This document shows positions 11,315 through 22,212 of a stretch of DNA of 64,000 bases, in pieces (position 1 is the first letter of the stretch; each line of letters opens with the position of its first letter). The notes below the pieces were generated by a model. The model made no database searches. It was not told the origin of the DNA and saw only the letters and a list, made by a program, of their open reading frames with translations. The position numbers and the translations under genes were made by a program. Source of the DNA: Aegilops tauschii subsp. strangulata (Eukaryota; Streptophyta; Magnoliopsida; Poales; Poaceae); NCBI RefSeq assembly GCF_002575655.3, contig NC_053039.3, positions 241,096,622-241,160,621 of the forward strand, in the 5' to 3' direction.

Positions 11315-12000
11315 TCAGAATTCAATAGTCTTCTTCATAAAAGAACCAGCACAAGAAGTATCAAGCATGGTTTGACCATTACGAGAAAGCCGAGCATAAA
11401 AATTCTGGATAATGATTTCTCGTGAGAGCTCATGATTGGGGCATGAATATAACATTGACTTAAGCCTCCCCCAAGATAGAGCGATACTTTCTCCTTCACG
11501 AGGCCAAAAATTATATATATAATTCCGATCATGATGAACTCCAGACGAGGTAACTAATTGTGGTTCCAGACGAGGCCAAAAATAATCCTTGTAAGGAATA
11601 GCACTCACACATGCATAGGATAAAAATTTTGGTGGAACTCCAATTTCAAACGATTCCAATTCCATGATCCAATATCATCACATAGCATATACCATGCGAA
11701 TGCTTTTCCCTAAAAGATAAAGGGAAAACCTTTTTTCATAACTTGATCCCTGGGTAAACCTGCAAGCTCAAACAATCCACAAATTTGTTCTACATATATC
11801 AAGTGCATATGAGGATGTTCGGTTCCATCTCCTGCATAAGGATTAGCTAGCAGTTTTTCTATCATACCCGAAGGAATATCATATTCAATATTTTCAGTAG
11901 GTGCAGTATGTTGAGGGGTAACTAATTGTGGTTCCAGACGAGGTGAAGATACCCCGAACAAACCCCTCAAAGGATTATTTTCCATAGTATCAAGTAACAA
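11315..12000 (-). pseudogene. Athila gag fragment with templated patchwork
   Basis: The 5' part (11710-12000) gives an N-terminal gag frame with PYAGDGTEHPHMHL..F.ELC-type Athila gag residues. The next frame (11315-11665) carries the core FWPREGESIALSWGRLKSML and NHELSREIIIQNFYARLS blocks. Between them the protein has a foreign patch (FWPRLEPQLV). At DNA level the patch is built from copies of nearby sequence (see findings). Stops separate the two frames. Gag would form the particle shell; this copy cannot. Confidence 0.75.
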
Positions 12001-12061
12001 TAAATTTCAGCACACTATATAAATGTTTCCTTACCAAATTCCACTTACAAAAGGCGCTTAA

Positions 12062-12080
12062 CTCCCCGGCAACGGCGCCA
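12062..12080 (-). other. Primer-binding site, tRNA-Asp type
   Basis: On the minus strand this reads TGGCGCCGTTGCCGGGGAG. It is complementary to the 3' end of plant tRNA-Asp including CCA, and sits 12 bases inside the 5' LTR. The same site occurs at 37294-37312 and 62262-62280 in the two other Athila-type elements. Confidence 0.88.
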
Positions 12081-12092
12081 AAAAATAGCCTA

Positions 12093-13605
12093 TGACCCAC
12101 AAGTATAGGGGATCAATTGTAGCTCTTTTAGATAAGTAAGAGTGTCGAACCCAACGAGGAGCAGAAGGAAATGACAAGTAGTTTTCAGTAAGGTAATGGG
12201 TGCAAGTGCTAAAATTGTAAGTAACGGAGTAGCTTTATAGCAAGATAATTTGTAACGAGCAAGTAACGATAGTAGTAACAAAAGTGCAACAAGGTAGCCC
12301 AATTCTTTTAAGGCAAAGGACAGGCCAAAACGGTCTCTTATGATAAGCAAAGTGTTCTTGAGGGTACACGGGAATTTCATCTAGTCACTTTCATCATGTT
12401 GGTTCGATTTGTGTTTGCTACTTTGATAATTTGATATGTGGGTGGACCGGTGCTTAGGTGTTGTTCTTACTTGAACAAACCTCATACTTATGATTAACCC
12501 TCCCGCAAGCATTCGCAACTACGAGAAAAGTATTAAGAATAAATTCTAGGCATAGCATTAAACTTTTGGATCCAATCGGTCCCTTACGGAATTGCGCATA
12601 AATTGGGGTTTAAGTTTCTGTCACTCTCGCAACCCACCATCTAATTGCTACTCCACAATGCATTCCCTTAGGCCCAAATATGGTGAAGTGTCATGTAGTC
12701 GATGTTCACATGACACCACTAAGGGAATCACAACATACATACTATCAAAATATCGAACACATATCAAGTTCACATGATTACTTGCAACATGATTTCTCCC
12801 GTGACCTCAAGAACAAAAGTAACTACTCACAAATGATAAACATGCTCATGATCAGAGGAGTATTAAATATAATATTGGATATGAACATATAATCTTCCAC
12901 CAAATAAACCATATAGTAATCAACTACAAGATGTAATCAACACTACTAGTCACCCACAAGCACCAATCTATAGTTCCGGTAACAAGATTGAACACAAGAG
13001 ATGAACTAGAGTTTGAGATGAGATGATGTTGTTGAAGATGTTGATGGAGATTGCCCTCCCCGAGATGGGAGAGTTGTTGGTGATGATGATGACGATTATT
13101 TCCCCCTCCGGGAGGAAAGTTCCCCGGCGGAATCGCTCCGCCGGAGGGCAAAACTGTTCCTGCCAGAGTTCCGCCTCGAGGCGGCGACGCTTCGTCCTGA
13201 AAGTCCTCCTCTTATTTTTCTAGGTCAAAACAACCTATATACCAGAAGATGGGCACCGGAGGTGGGCCGAGGAGGCCACAACCCCCAGGGCCCGCCAGGG
13301 GGCCCTGGCGCGCCCAGGTGGGTTGTGCCCACCTGGTGGCCCCCCTTTGGTAGTTATTTGTTCCAGTATTTCTTATATATTCCATAAAAAATCCTCGTGA
13401 AGTTTCAGCTCATTTGGAGTTGTGCAGAATAGCGGACTGACGTAGCTTTTTCAGGTCCAGATGTCCAGCTGCCGGAATTCTCCCTCTTGGTGTGTACCTT
13501 GTAAATTATGAGAGAAAAGGCATTATAATTACTCCAAAAAGCATTATTAAGGGTAAAAACATTATAAATAATAGTAAGAAAACATGATGCAAAATGGACG
13601 TATCA
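12093..13605 (-). repeat. 5' LTR of Athila-lineage element
   Basis: 1513-bp LTR. On the minus strand it begins TGATACGTCCATTTTGC (right end, 13605) and ends ...TGTGGGTCA at 12093. Relatives end ...GGGTTATCA, so about three bases appear lost. The neighbouring primer site fixes the left boundary. A run of GAT/GAC triplets lies around 13077-13098 and a GC-rich block (13110-13200) lies downstream. Only one copy is present in the window, so age cannot be read from LTR divergence. Confidence 0.82.
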
Positions 13606-14181
13606 GCGGCGTTCGGCCTCAAGGTGGGGGGCCTCCGTGGACAAAGTGCGCCTGTCACTACTGTCAGCGACGTGACCGCAATCGCGCCAGCCGCAGAGGA
13701 ATCCATAGCAGGTGAAACCTTCGGCCCACAAGGAGCGGACCTAAGACTAAACAAAGCCTAAGGTCAACAATACCAAGACCAGTGAAGAACAAAACCAGGC
13801 CATCATAAAGTATGACTTATGAAACAACTGATAAAGTATGTCTTCGCCGCAACGCCGTCGGTACGGTAAGGGGAATCTATAGGCCGGGGGACTTCTGGGA
13901 GCTCCCACGGAGCTCGCGAGCACCGCTGTATACTTGGATTTCCTCTCGGAGGCTGCAGCAAAGCACAATGTGGTTCCTCAGTTGCGGCCTCTTTTAGCTC
14001 ATCGCTGCCAACTTCATCCTCCTCGAACTCTTTGGCGTCCTCCACCTCTTTGTCATTGTCATAGTCATCAGCACCATCATCATCATCGTCATCACCATCA
14101 CCTGCCTCGTTGCCACTACCGTGACCGCTCATGTGGAGTCGCACCTTCGTCACCATCTTGCTCGCCGAGGCCTCGTGATGG
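13606..14181. other. Unassigned flank between two elements
   Basis: This 576-bp stretch separates the Athila LTR end from the LTR of the large host element. A minus-strand frame (13803-14156) has a long acidic run (GDGDDDDDDGADDYDND), encoded by an imperfect CAT/ATC trinucleotide repeat at about 14070-14102. I do not recognise the protein. It may be a remnant of a further, older element. Confidence 0.4.
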
Positions 14182-14669
14182 TGTCCTGGACTAAGGGGTA
14201 TGAGCCTTTACGACCTATGATCTATGGGCCGGGTTGATGACCCACTGACCACTGGAGGAAGGACTACCAAAGTTGTGGCCCTCAACGTGATCAAGATGCA
14301 AACCTCCGAAGACTTGGTGTGCACTTCAAGGATAGATCCACTAGTCGGCATGTTTATTCTTGACTGGTAACCGACCATACATGTAACTTTGGTACCCCTG
14401 GATTGTATATAAACAGGGGGTTTAGTTTGTAGAGGCACAAGGACAATCCTTAGGGTTTAGAACACAATCATACAATCTTGAGGTAGATCATCCTAAACTC
14501 TGTACTCCATCACATCAATACAATCAAAGCAGGACGTACGGTTTTACCTCTTCGAGAGGGCCCGAACCAGGGTAAACATCGTCTTCCTTGTCTCCTCTCC
14601 TGCTACCATTGCTCCTAGACTCATAGGTCGGGACCCCCTATCCGAGATCCGCCGGTTTAGGTACCAACA
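14182..14669 (+). repeat. 5' LTR of outer host element
   Basis: 488-bp LTR, TGTCCTGGACTAAGG to ...GGTACCAACA. TATA box TATATAAA is at 14406-14413. The body is homologous to the left Tat LTR (6553-7023), including the CCGAGATCCGCCGG near-terminal block. The downstream primer zone begins TTGGTGGCCCATG. The copy at 60552-60845 covers the first three fifths of it. Confidence 0.82.
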
Positions 14670-14716
14670 TTGGTGGCCCATGCAGGTGCCACTGCATGCA
14701 TGGTCACAAATGATCA

Positions 14717-15583
14717 ATGGCTCGTCTACAGATCAACAACGATATTGGCAGCGGGGACATCTTTGTCCCCATCCAACTTTTCATGTTCGGTAGCATCGTC
14801 CTCCATGTTGATCCAACTGATCACCTCGCCCGGGACGAAAACTTTGCCCCAGTTCAGATCACTAGATTTGGGAGTTTGGAATATACTACTGATTCCCGTG
14901 GCGATCTCGCTCTTTCAGGTTGGATGTTAGATCGGCTTGAGAAATCCATGGACGTGGAGGTCTTGACCTTAGAATTGACCTTAGATCTGGATCTCGGATC
15001 AGGTCCCACCGTGGAACCGACTTCAAGTTCAGAACCAATCACTTCATCACCGAACCAGGCCTCAACCCTGGCTAATCAACGCTCACCGAACATACTACAT
15101 GTTAGCCCCGTCTACAGTGAAGAGATGAGCCGGGAAGACCTCTCGCTTTTAAATGTGATGCTGGACGAAATCCAGAACCTTGGGATTTTGGACGGGCAGC
15201 CCTCGGTCTATGACCGGATCGGATGTAAAGCCAATAGGGAAATTTACATCCCACCCACCACCCACGTAGTCGATGCGGTCAAGGATTTAACTGACATATT
15301 GGACTATGCCTCCGAAGAGGCGGCGGACATGGATGAAGATGTCGATAGTATGTCTGGCATTACATCCCCCGTAGCCACCTCCAACATGGAGAAGTGGGCC
15401 GCAACCCCCACCTACAACGTCTACATGGTTGATACCCCCAAAGATGACGAAGAGGAAGGAGACCCCGAGCCCCCCAAGTGCCAACGGCGAAGGAAGAAGT
15501 CTAAAGGCACCGGTAATGGGAACAACAACAACAATGACAATGACAAAATATATAAGATGGCCTTTCATAAATTGCATCCATAG
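14717..15583 (+). CDS. Tat gag-region leader protein (288 codons, intact frame)
   Basis: The start ATG (14717) lies 48 bases after the LTR, and the frame is open for 288 codons. The middle contains VYDRIGCKANREI and PPTTHVVDAV, matching the equivalent block of the left Tat element (6041-6505). The C-terminus is acidic, then basic (QRRRKKSK), then asparagine-rich (GNNNNNDND). No zinc knuckle or protease is seen. The role is presumably that of the truncated gag product kept by non-autonomous Tat families. After the stop the sequence becomes unrelated at about 15584, where a second LTR-like block begins. Confidence 0.65.
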   Translation: MARLQINNDIGSGDIFVPIQLFMFGSIVLHVDPTDHLARDENFAPVQITRFGSLEYTTDSRGDLALSGWMLDRLEKSMDVEVLTLELTLDLDLGSGPTVEPTSSSEPITSSPNQASTLANQRSPNILHVSPVYSEEMSREDLSLLNVMLDEIQNLGILDGQPSVYDRIGCKANREIYIPPTTHVVDAVKDLTDILDYASEEAADMDEDVDSMSGITSPVATSNMEKWAATPTYNVYMVDTPKDDEEEGDPEPPKCQRRRKKSKGTGNGNNNNNDNDKIYKMAFHKLHP

Positions 15584-15724
15584 CTTAATATAGGTGATGT
15601 GCCACCTTATTTTTGGGCCAGGCCCATGTAATTTCTAAATACAGTTAGTAGGTTGTTTCTGGAGTACGTATTAATAGGGAAAATGGCTTACGAAAAAATT
15701 TAGTCCCACCTTGCCAAGGGTGGA
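15584..15724 (+). repeat. Left piece of an LTR-like block (rest at 45088-45501)
   Basis: The 141 bases here plus 45088-45501 make one LTR-like block of about 555 bp, split by the Tat element at 15725-45087. The right part aligns with the 59145-60030 block: both have AATATTCGCAATAT-type and TGGTTTAG.GATTGCTAA.GCG segments and end ...GCCTCTATCA. The left end is not sharply definable. I see no target duplication, so it could be a 5'-truncated solo LTR. Confidence 0.5.
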
Positions 15725-16629
15725 TGTCGTGGGAAACCACGGCCACCTATGGGACCAGAGGGCCCCTTGCTGGTTCCGCAGGGGACATCGCGTTGCACAA
15801 ACGGCAGACGAGCGTGGGGCAGCACGACAGAGATTACACAGGCAATTTTACCCAAGTTCGGGCTGCCATGAGGCGTAAAACCCTACTCCTGCTTTCATGG
15901 ATTGATGGTGGAAGAATGATGGTGGGGCATAGTACACTTGCCCGGCAGGGGCGGCAGTGGCTACCTGCGTATGGGTGTGTGTTGTCCAACCTTCTAACCC
16001 TTTCTATGGTTGCCATGGGCCTCCTTTTATAGACTAAAGGGTTACCACAATGGCAAAGTAGTCATTATGCACTGATAAGATGGCAAACAGTGCTATCATA
16101 CCTTACTCTGCAGGCTGACAGGGTGCATTAAATGCACCGCTTAACGTCACGTCATTGGTTGACCGCAAGCCTTGCCGGGCTGTTTTGCCAGCTTCACACC
16201 TGCTCGCTTGACACGTCGCAGGACGGGTGTCGTTTGTAGGCATCTTCTATAGAGTATGGCTGCCATGTGGCAAATGGCTGCCACTTAGTCACTTTGCGGC
16301 TTGACACCGCACTGATTGACAACACGGGTCGTGGTGGAGTAGTTGGGTGAGGTGGTTTTGCCCTCGTGAGTCCCGGCAGGCCCTGCCGGAACGTCTTGGG
16401 CGTCTTCTTCTGGGGGTGGTCCTGCCCCTGCCGAGCTCGTGTGCCCGGCAAGGGAGGCCCTTCTCTTGGTGGCGTCTCGCTTCTCTGGCTTGATATTGGT
16501 CCTCTTGATCTTCATGTTGATCCTTCGAAGCTCTTGGTCTTTTGTACCCTGATTTGGGTTGGTGCCTCAGTCCTGTTCCCGTGCCTGTGCACAGTCTGGG
16601 CAACAAACCCAGGGTTTGTTGCACCGACA
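15725..16629 (-). repeat. 3' LTR of Tat element (intact copy)
   Basis: 905 bp, TGTCGTGGGAAACC...GTTGCACCGACA on the plus strand. In element orientation a TATA box (TATAAAA) lies at 16025-16031. This intact copy shows the undisturbed target of the Copia insertion: the plus strand reads CAATGGCAAAGTAGTCATTA at the position where the other LTR is split. The bases just inside the LTR (from 16630) read GGGGGCTTC on the minus strand, a weak polypurine tract. Confidence 0.88.
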
Positions 16630-16992
16630 GAAGCCCCCGGGCCTGCCCCGAATGCGCTGCCGAGCGTCGCCGGGGTAGGGCCTAATAAGTGCACAGGCGG
16701 AGGTGCTGAAGAGGCTAGTCTCTTGAGGTCTTCTTTGCTTCTTCATTAATCTTGGGTCCAGGCAGTCCTGGTAATGGCCCGTGAATGACTTTAACGCACG
16801 GGGTAGAAACTTCCAATCCACTCTTCCCACCATGCCCTTATCCTTAGCCACGTATGCGGCATGCATCGCGCGGGGTAGGTAACGGAGGCGCGTGACGCGG
16901 GAGAGCGTCAAGGCGAGGGCCCAGTCTTCTTGAATTGGTGGAGGTGGACGGTGGCCGCCCGTTGAGGGAGCGGCTTCCCTCCCTGGCCTGCC

Positions 16993-17000
16993 TATAAAAG
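16993..17000 (+). promoter_or_regulatory. Possible internal antisense promoter (TATA box)
   Basis: The plus strand reads CCTATAAAAGGAGG here, 79 bases upstream of an ATG (17072). It lies between integrase and the 3' LTR and points opposite to gag-pol. In Tat elements this interval often holds an extra antisense ORF. The TATA sequence is seen; promoter use is inferred. Confidence 0.45.
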
Positions 17001-17071
17001 GAGGGGCGAAAGGAGGTCGGGGTCATCCATCCTTGAACTCCCCCTCCTCTGTCTTCTGCTTCTTGTGGGTT

Positions 17072-17446
17072 ATGTCGAAGAGAAGGTCCTGGGGCCAGGC
17101 CCCGGGCTCCATTCTGGGGCTTCGCACAGATCTAAGGGGGGTACTCGGGCGGCGCGGCGACAACGCCGGAGGTGGCAACTCCGGCGTGTTCACCGCCGGG
17201 CCGCCCATAGCCTTGACTTCAGTGGGAGGGGATGCAAACGACACTGTGTCGAGGTCCGCAGTGGGTATGGCGCGTGGTAGTCGATCGCCCCCCATTCTTC
17301 TTCTCTTCGCGGTGCTGGGGAGGAGTCATGGAAGAGAATCGCCATTTAGCAAAGGCGAATCGGACTCATTCTGGGCGTTGTTCTCTCGCCGTGCAGGAGG
17401 GCTCTTTTCTCGCATACACGTCCTCGCGGCATGCGATGACTTCTAA
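17072..17446 (+). CDS. Antisense ORF candidate in Tat element, function unknown
   Basis: The ORF starts MSKRRSWGQAPG and runs 125 codons on the strand opposite gag-pol, downstream of the TATA box at 16993. The sequence is Gly/Ser/Arg-rich, with no domain I recognise. A further frame (about 17500-17880) continues with a proline-rich repeat, so the original product may have been longer and is now broken by stops. GC content is high in this interval, which inflates chance ORFs. The Tat-type conserved antisense domain seen at 58112-58600 is not visible here. Confidence 0.35.
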   Translation: MSKRRSWGQAPGSILGLRTDLRGVLGRRGDNAGGGNSGVFTAGPPIALTSVGGDANDTVSRSAVGMARGSRSPPILLLFAVLGRSHGRESPFSKGESDSFWALFSRRAGGLFSRIHVLAACDDF

Positions 17447-17507
17447 CGTCAGGGCTGCTGGGGATGACCATGCTCTCTGTGGGATGGCCCAGAGAGCATG
17501 GTGTCTG

Positions 17508-17878
17508 ATGTGACTGCTGTGCCGGGGCCTTCGAGTGGTAGTGATGCGAACGGCAGCAGCAACCCATGACGAGTCAATAACGGGGACGACCATTCCGATG
17601 AGTCATGTTTGCCGGTGACTCCGTGTCCCCCATCAGGCCCTCCGGCGGCGTCACCATCCACGCCTCCGTGTCCCCCATCTGGCCCTCCGGCAGCGTCACC
17701 ATCGACGCCTCCGTGTCCCCCATGTGACTGCTGCAATGGGGCCTTCGGGTGGTAGTGATGCGGACGGCAGCAGCAACCGATGACGCGTCAATAATGGGGA
17801 CGACCGTTCCGACGAGTCGTGTTTGCCGGTGACTCCGTGTCCCCCATCTAGCCCTCTGGCAGCGTCGCCATCCACGCC
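17508..17878 (+). repeat. Nested tandem repeat: 214-bp unit with 45-bp subrepeats
   Basis: A 214-bp unit (17508-17721) starting ATGTGACTGCTG is followed by a second, shorter copy (17722-17878), nearly the same over about 155 bp. Within the first unit a 45-bp block (CCGTGTCCCCCATC...CACGCCT) occurs twice and starts a third time. It encodes the 15-residue repeat PCPPSGPPAASPSTP on the plus strand. The length is a multiple of three, so the frame is kept. Confidence 0.75.
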
Positions 17879-18789
17879 TGCCCTCTGGTTCTTCCTCCTT
17901 GCTGAGGGGCGACGCCATCCTGATCCTGGGGAGGCACCGAATCCCAGCCGGACCCGCCACCGGCCTCCTCGACCTCTTCCTGAAGGAGATGGACAAGGGA
18001 AAAAGCATCATGGGGAACTTATATTTTTTAATCTTAAACCTACCAGCACTTGCCAAACTTTAATTCAAATAATCTAATCTCTCTAGTCCATGTATGTGTT
18101 CTGTAATGCTTGTACTTGTATTACTAGTGCATTAGTGCAAAAGATGAACCTTGTCGGGAACCCGTGCATGTATATGTCCATGCAGAAGTGGGATGCCTCC
18201 TTAATGTAAATAAACGAGTTTTCCATGGCAGGCTATCTTGCCGGCACCCTTTCTCTTGCCGGAGAACTGCGTCTACCAGGAAAAAAATAAAGGGACCAGC
18301 CCCCCGCCAACTCCCTTTTACCAAAGGCCACTGCGACCGTCCTGACCGAAGCAACGTTCGAGTCAAGGATGGGAGCACCTAAGTCTCAAAAGAGTGGCGC
18401 GGTTTTCTCATTCACAAGTTATAGCTTACTGAACACTAATGGAAAAGAGGTAGAACTTATCTGTTTGGCTTGCCGGAGATCGCAATGTTGGTTCATCTTC
18501 CCAACTCCTTGTAGAGGCCAGGTTCACGGCAGGAACCTGCAGCTTCATGCAGATGGGAATGATGCAAGATGCGATCCTATCTACATGCATATGCAGATGC
18601 TCATGAAATGCTTATGCAATGATCTTGGAATGCTCATGCATGCATGCAACTTGGTCGGGGGCCCCCAGCGCTTCGTTTATTTCTCTTTTGCACAGGGTCA
18701 TTGCCCTGGCTTTGTACAAGGGGTTACATGCAGCTGAGGTAAGGTCTGTACAAAAGGGTGGCTGCCGGGCAGGGCCCGACAGCCGCGCC
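17879..18789. other. Tat element spacer between repeat and integrase stop
   Basis: About 0.9 kb without a convincing gene on either strand. Near 18590-18650 there is a run of GCATATGC/CATGCATG words, AT-rich and partly palindromic. The integrase stop codon lies at 18790-18792 on the minus strand. I infer this is 3' untranslated or antisense-transcript sequence. Confidence 0.45.
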
Positions 18790-20239
18790 TTACGGGTAGA
18801 ACTTGCGGAGATGCTCAATATTCCATGAGTTTTTCAATTGAATGCCATCTCCGGTCTCCAAACGGACTGCGCCAGGTCTGGTGACAAGTACTACCCGGTA
18901 AGGGCCTTCCCACTTCGGCGTCAACTTGTTTGTACCCTTGGCAGACAGAACGTGCCTAAGGACAAGGTCGCCTTCCTCAAAACACCGGGCATGAACCCTG
19001 CGGCTATGATAGCGACGCGGGGCTTGCTGGTTGCGTGCAGCAGCCTAGCAGCCCAGAAACGGTTCTCCTCGAGTAGCATAGCATCGTCATGCCGGTGCTG
19101 ATCTTCTGCTACTTCATCGTAGGCAAGCACTCGAGGCGACCCGTAAATGAGTTCCGTGGGGATAACTGCTTCTGCCCCGTAGACCAGGGAGAAGTGAGTC
19201 TACCCGGTAGCTCGATTAGGTGTCGTTTTGAGGGACCAGAGAACTACCGGCAACTCATCGATCCACCGCCTGTCATGCTTCTGCAGCGTATCAAAGGTTC
19301 TTGTCTTGAGTCCCCGCAGCACTTCAGCATTCGCCCTCTCAGCTTGTCCATTGCTTCTGGGTTGTGCAATAGAGGCAAATGAGATCTTGCATCTGAGGGC
19401 ATGAACATATTGCATGAAGGCGCGGCTCGTGAACTGGGTTCCGTTGTCGGTAATGATCCTTGCCGAGACTCCAAAATGGCACACCAATTCTTTCAAGAAC
19501 TTGATAGCTGACTGAGCAGTCACCTTTCTCATGGCAGTCACTTCTGGCCACTTTGTAAACTTGTCGAGGCAACGAACAACAATTCAAAGCCCCCGATTGC
19601 TCGGGGGAAGGGGCCGAGGATATCGAGCCCCTAGACCGAAAATGGCCATGATAAAGGGATCGTCTGAAGAGCTTAGGCAGGCAGGTGGATGTTCTTGGAA
19701 TGGAACTGGCAGGCTTCACACTTGGTGACTAGCTCGATCGCATCTTGGAGGGCTATGGGCCAATAGAATCCTTGCCGGAATGCTTTCCCAACTAATGCCC
19801 TTAATCCAATGTGGGAGCCGCACATCCCTTTGTGTATCTCAGGCAGCAGTTCCTTTCCTTCTTCCCGACAGATGCACTTCAATTTCACACCGTTGGGCCT
19901 CCTTCTGTATAGAGTGTCATCGACAAACTGATACATACTGGCCCTTCGGGCTACTCTTTCAGCTTCATCTTGGTCGCCGGGAAGCTCTCCGATTTGGAGG
20001 AAGTGGACTATGTGCCTTGCCCAAGTTGGAGCACGGGGCTCGGCAACGAGGACTAGAGGCACCTCCTCTGCTGCGGGGGCACATTCCTCGTTCGCGAGGA
20101 GCCCGGCTGGAGGGTGCGGTCCGGCAGGTGGCGAGGAGTTGTTTCCGACAGGGTCGCTGCCAGGAGCGGACGGCTCTACCGAGAGAGGCTTACCAGAGTC
20201 CAACTTTCTCCTTTCTCGGGCCATTGTTGCTGGGGACAC
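18790..20239 (-). pseudogene. Tat integrase
   Basis: The minus-strand fragments give the zinc-binding region (MCGSHIGLRALVGKAFRQG, CEACQFH near 19700). D follows in RIITDNGTQFTS and E in QPRSNGQAERANAEVL. The core ends with IDELPVVLWSLKTTPN. The C-terminal region ends PKWEGPY...NSWNIEHLRKFYP at a natural stop (18790-18792). Several frameshifts break the frame, for example near 19200, 19540 and 19670. The region upstream includes a proline-rich tether (about 20080-20170) linking to the second RNase H. Confidence 0.82.
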
Positions 20240-20823
20240 GGACGGCTCTGCAAGATGGAGAACAAAAGTCCTGGTTCCACAGGAAGCTTCTGCGCATCAC
20301 ACTTTGACAGATGATCAGCTATGTTGTTTTCTGCACGGGGTACGTGCTCTGTTTGCAATCCGTCAAAGCATTGCTCCAATCTCCTCACTTCCTCGACATA
20401 TGCCTCCATCAATGGGCTTTGGTAATCCTTGTTGACTTGTCTCACCACAAGTTGTGAATCTCCTCGAATGATCAGCTTCTTAATTCCCAATTCTGCGGCA
20501 ATCCTGAGCCCGGCAAGGAGCCCTTCATATTCTGTTGTATTGTTGGTTGCCTCTTCCCGGGCAAAATGCATCTTGATGATGTACTTAAGGTGCTCCCCGG
20601 AGGGGGCGACAAGAAGCACGCCAGCTCCTGCACCTTGCAGGGAAAAGGCACCATCGAAATACATAATCCATTCTTGGGGCGATTCCTTGCCGGGGATAAC
20701 TGCCTCTGGTACTTCCTCATCGGGGGTTGGCGTCCATTCTGCAATGAACTCTGCCAATGCCGTGCTCTGAATTGCTGATGTACTCTCAAACTTCAAACCA
20801 AAACTGGATAACTCCAAAGCCAA
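20176..20823 (-). pseudogene. Tat archaeal-type second RNase H
   Basis: A 215-codon minus-strand frame with EWIMYFDGAF (first D), NNTTEYEGLLAGL (E), IRGDSQLVV (second D) and AENNIADHLSK (third D). This is the full catalytic set of the extra RNase H domain unique to Tat elements, placed between the Ty3 RNase H and integrase. All catalytic acids are kept, though a stop separates it from the upstream frame (20824). Confidence 0.82.
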
Positions 20824-22173
20824 CTACACTATCCTGCCGGTAGCCTTAGGGTTTCGGAGTAACCTTTGCAACGGGAAACGAGTGACAACCGTGATCTCAT
20901 GGGCTTGGAAGTAGTGGCGCAGTTTCCTTGAGGCCATGATGAGACCAAAAATCAACTTTTGCACACCAGAGTACCTCAATCTAGCCCCCTGTAACAAGGA
21001 GTTGAGGAAGTACACTGGGCGCTGCACCACTTTCTTCCTTGCCATGTCCTTGGGGTTGCTCTCGCTGTCGTGCTCACTACTGCCTTGGTCCTTCTCTGAC
21101 TCTGCCGGTCCTTGCTCACTCTCTACTTCGTCCACTTCCCGCTGCGCCACCAAGGCTGCAATAACCACTTGGTTGGTTGCCGCTAAGTACAGCAGCAACG
21201 GCTCCTGTGGTTTGGGAGCAACCAGGGTAGGCACAGAGGACAAGTAGGTCTTCAACACTTGCAAAGCTCCATCTGCTTCCGTGGTCCACTTGATGGGCCC
21301 TGCCTTCTTCAAGATTTTGAAGAACAACAGGGCGCGCTCGGCGGACTTGGACATGAATCTGCTTAGCGCGGCAACGCACCCTGTCAGACGCCTCACATCC
21401 TTGACCGTCCTTGGCGCTTGGATCTGCTCGATAGCCTTAATCTTGTCAGGGTTGGCTTCGATCCCCCGATGGGATACGAAGAACCCAAGCAGCTTGCCGG
21501 AGGGAACACCAAACACACACTTCTCCGGGTTGAGCTTCAAGTTGATCTTGCACAGATTAGCAAATGTCTCCTCCAGATCCTGAATAAGGGTGGCTCTATT
21601 CTTGGTCTTGACCACAATATCATCCATATAAGCTTCAATGTATCTGTGCAGCTGTGGCTCGAAACCAACCTGTACTGCCCTTGCAAAAGTGGACCCGACA
21701 CTCTTTTATTCAAGTGGCATGCAGATAAAACAGTACGTACCACATGGAGTGATGAACGATGTCTTCTCTTCGTCTTCCTTGGACATGAAGATTTGGTGAT
21801 ACACAGAATATGCATCCAGAAAGGAGAGCAAATCACAACCTGAAGTGGAATCCACAATCTAATCAATACGCGGCAAGGTGAATGGGTCCTTCGGGCAAGC
21901 TTTGTTGAGATCTGTGAAATCTATGCACAGCCTCCACTTCCCGTTAGCCTTCCAGACTACCACTGGATTTGCCAACCAAGTGGGGTGTAGCACTCCTCTG
22001 ACCAAACCAGCTCCTTCAAGTTTCTTGATCTCTTCCGCAATGAACTGCTGCCTCTCCAAGGCCTGCTTCCGGACTTTCTGCTTGACAGGTCTGGCGTGTG
22101 GGCAGACAACAAGGTGCTGCTCGATTATCTCCCTGGGAACACCGGGGATATCAGATGGTTGCCAGGCAAACAC
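20824..22173 (-). pseudogene. Tat reverse transcriptase and RNase H
   Basis: Frame 21859-22173 holds the RT start (NPVVVWKANGKWRLCIDFTDLNKACPKD). Frame 20824-21627 begins at the catalytic YMDD (about 21625-21636), followed by LNPEKCVFGVPSGKLLGF and VRRLTGCVAALSRF. The RNase H region follows with KLRHYFQAHEITVVT. The fingers-to-palm stretch (about 21640-21860) is out of frame, so RT is broken just before its active site. Confidence 0.83.
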
Positions 22174-22212
22174 ATCAATATTCGCCCGTAGGAAGGCTAC
22201 GAGCGTGCGTTC

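Larger units (their letters stand above)
7024..13605 (-). mobile_element. Athila-lineage Ty3/Gypsy retrotransposon, 3' end missing
   Basis: Minus-strand element with 5' LTR (12093-13605), tRNA-Asp-type primer site, gag (11315-12000), gag/protease (10385-11305), reverse transcriptase and RNase H (8433-10345) and integrase (7165-8539). The 3' LTR is not present. At 7023 it is replaced by the left Tat element, which probably inserted here. The short stretch 7024-7164 is 3' untranslated sequence. FMDD in the reverse transcriptase, the protease DM-DAS and the primer site all fit Athila. Many stops and frameshifts mark it as old and dead. Confidence 0.85.

Noticed and set aside
12062..12080. Match to the 3' end of tRNA-Asp, also at 37294-37312 and 62262-62280
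   Set aside because: Only 18-19 bases match and each is next to an LTR; these are primer-binding sites, not tRNA genes.
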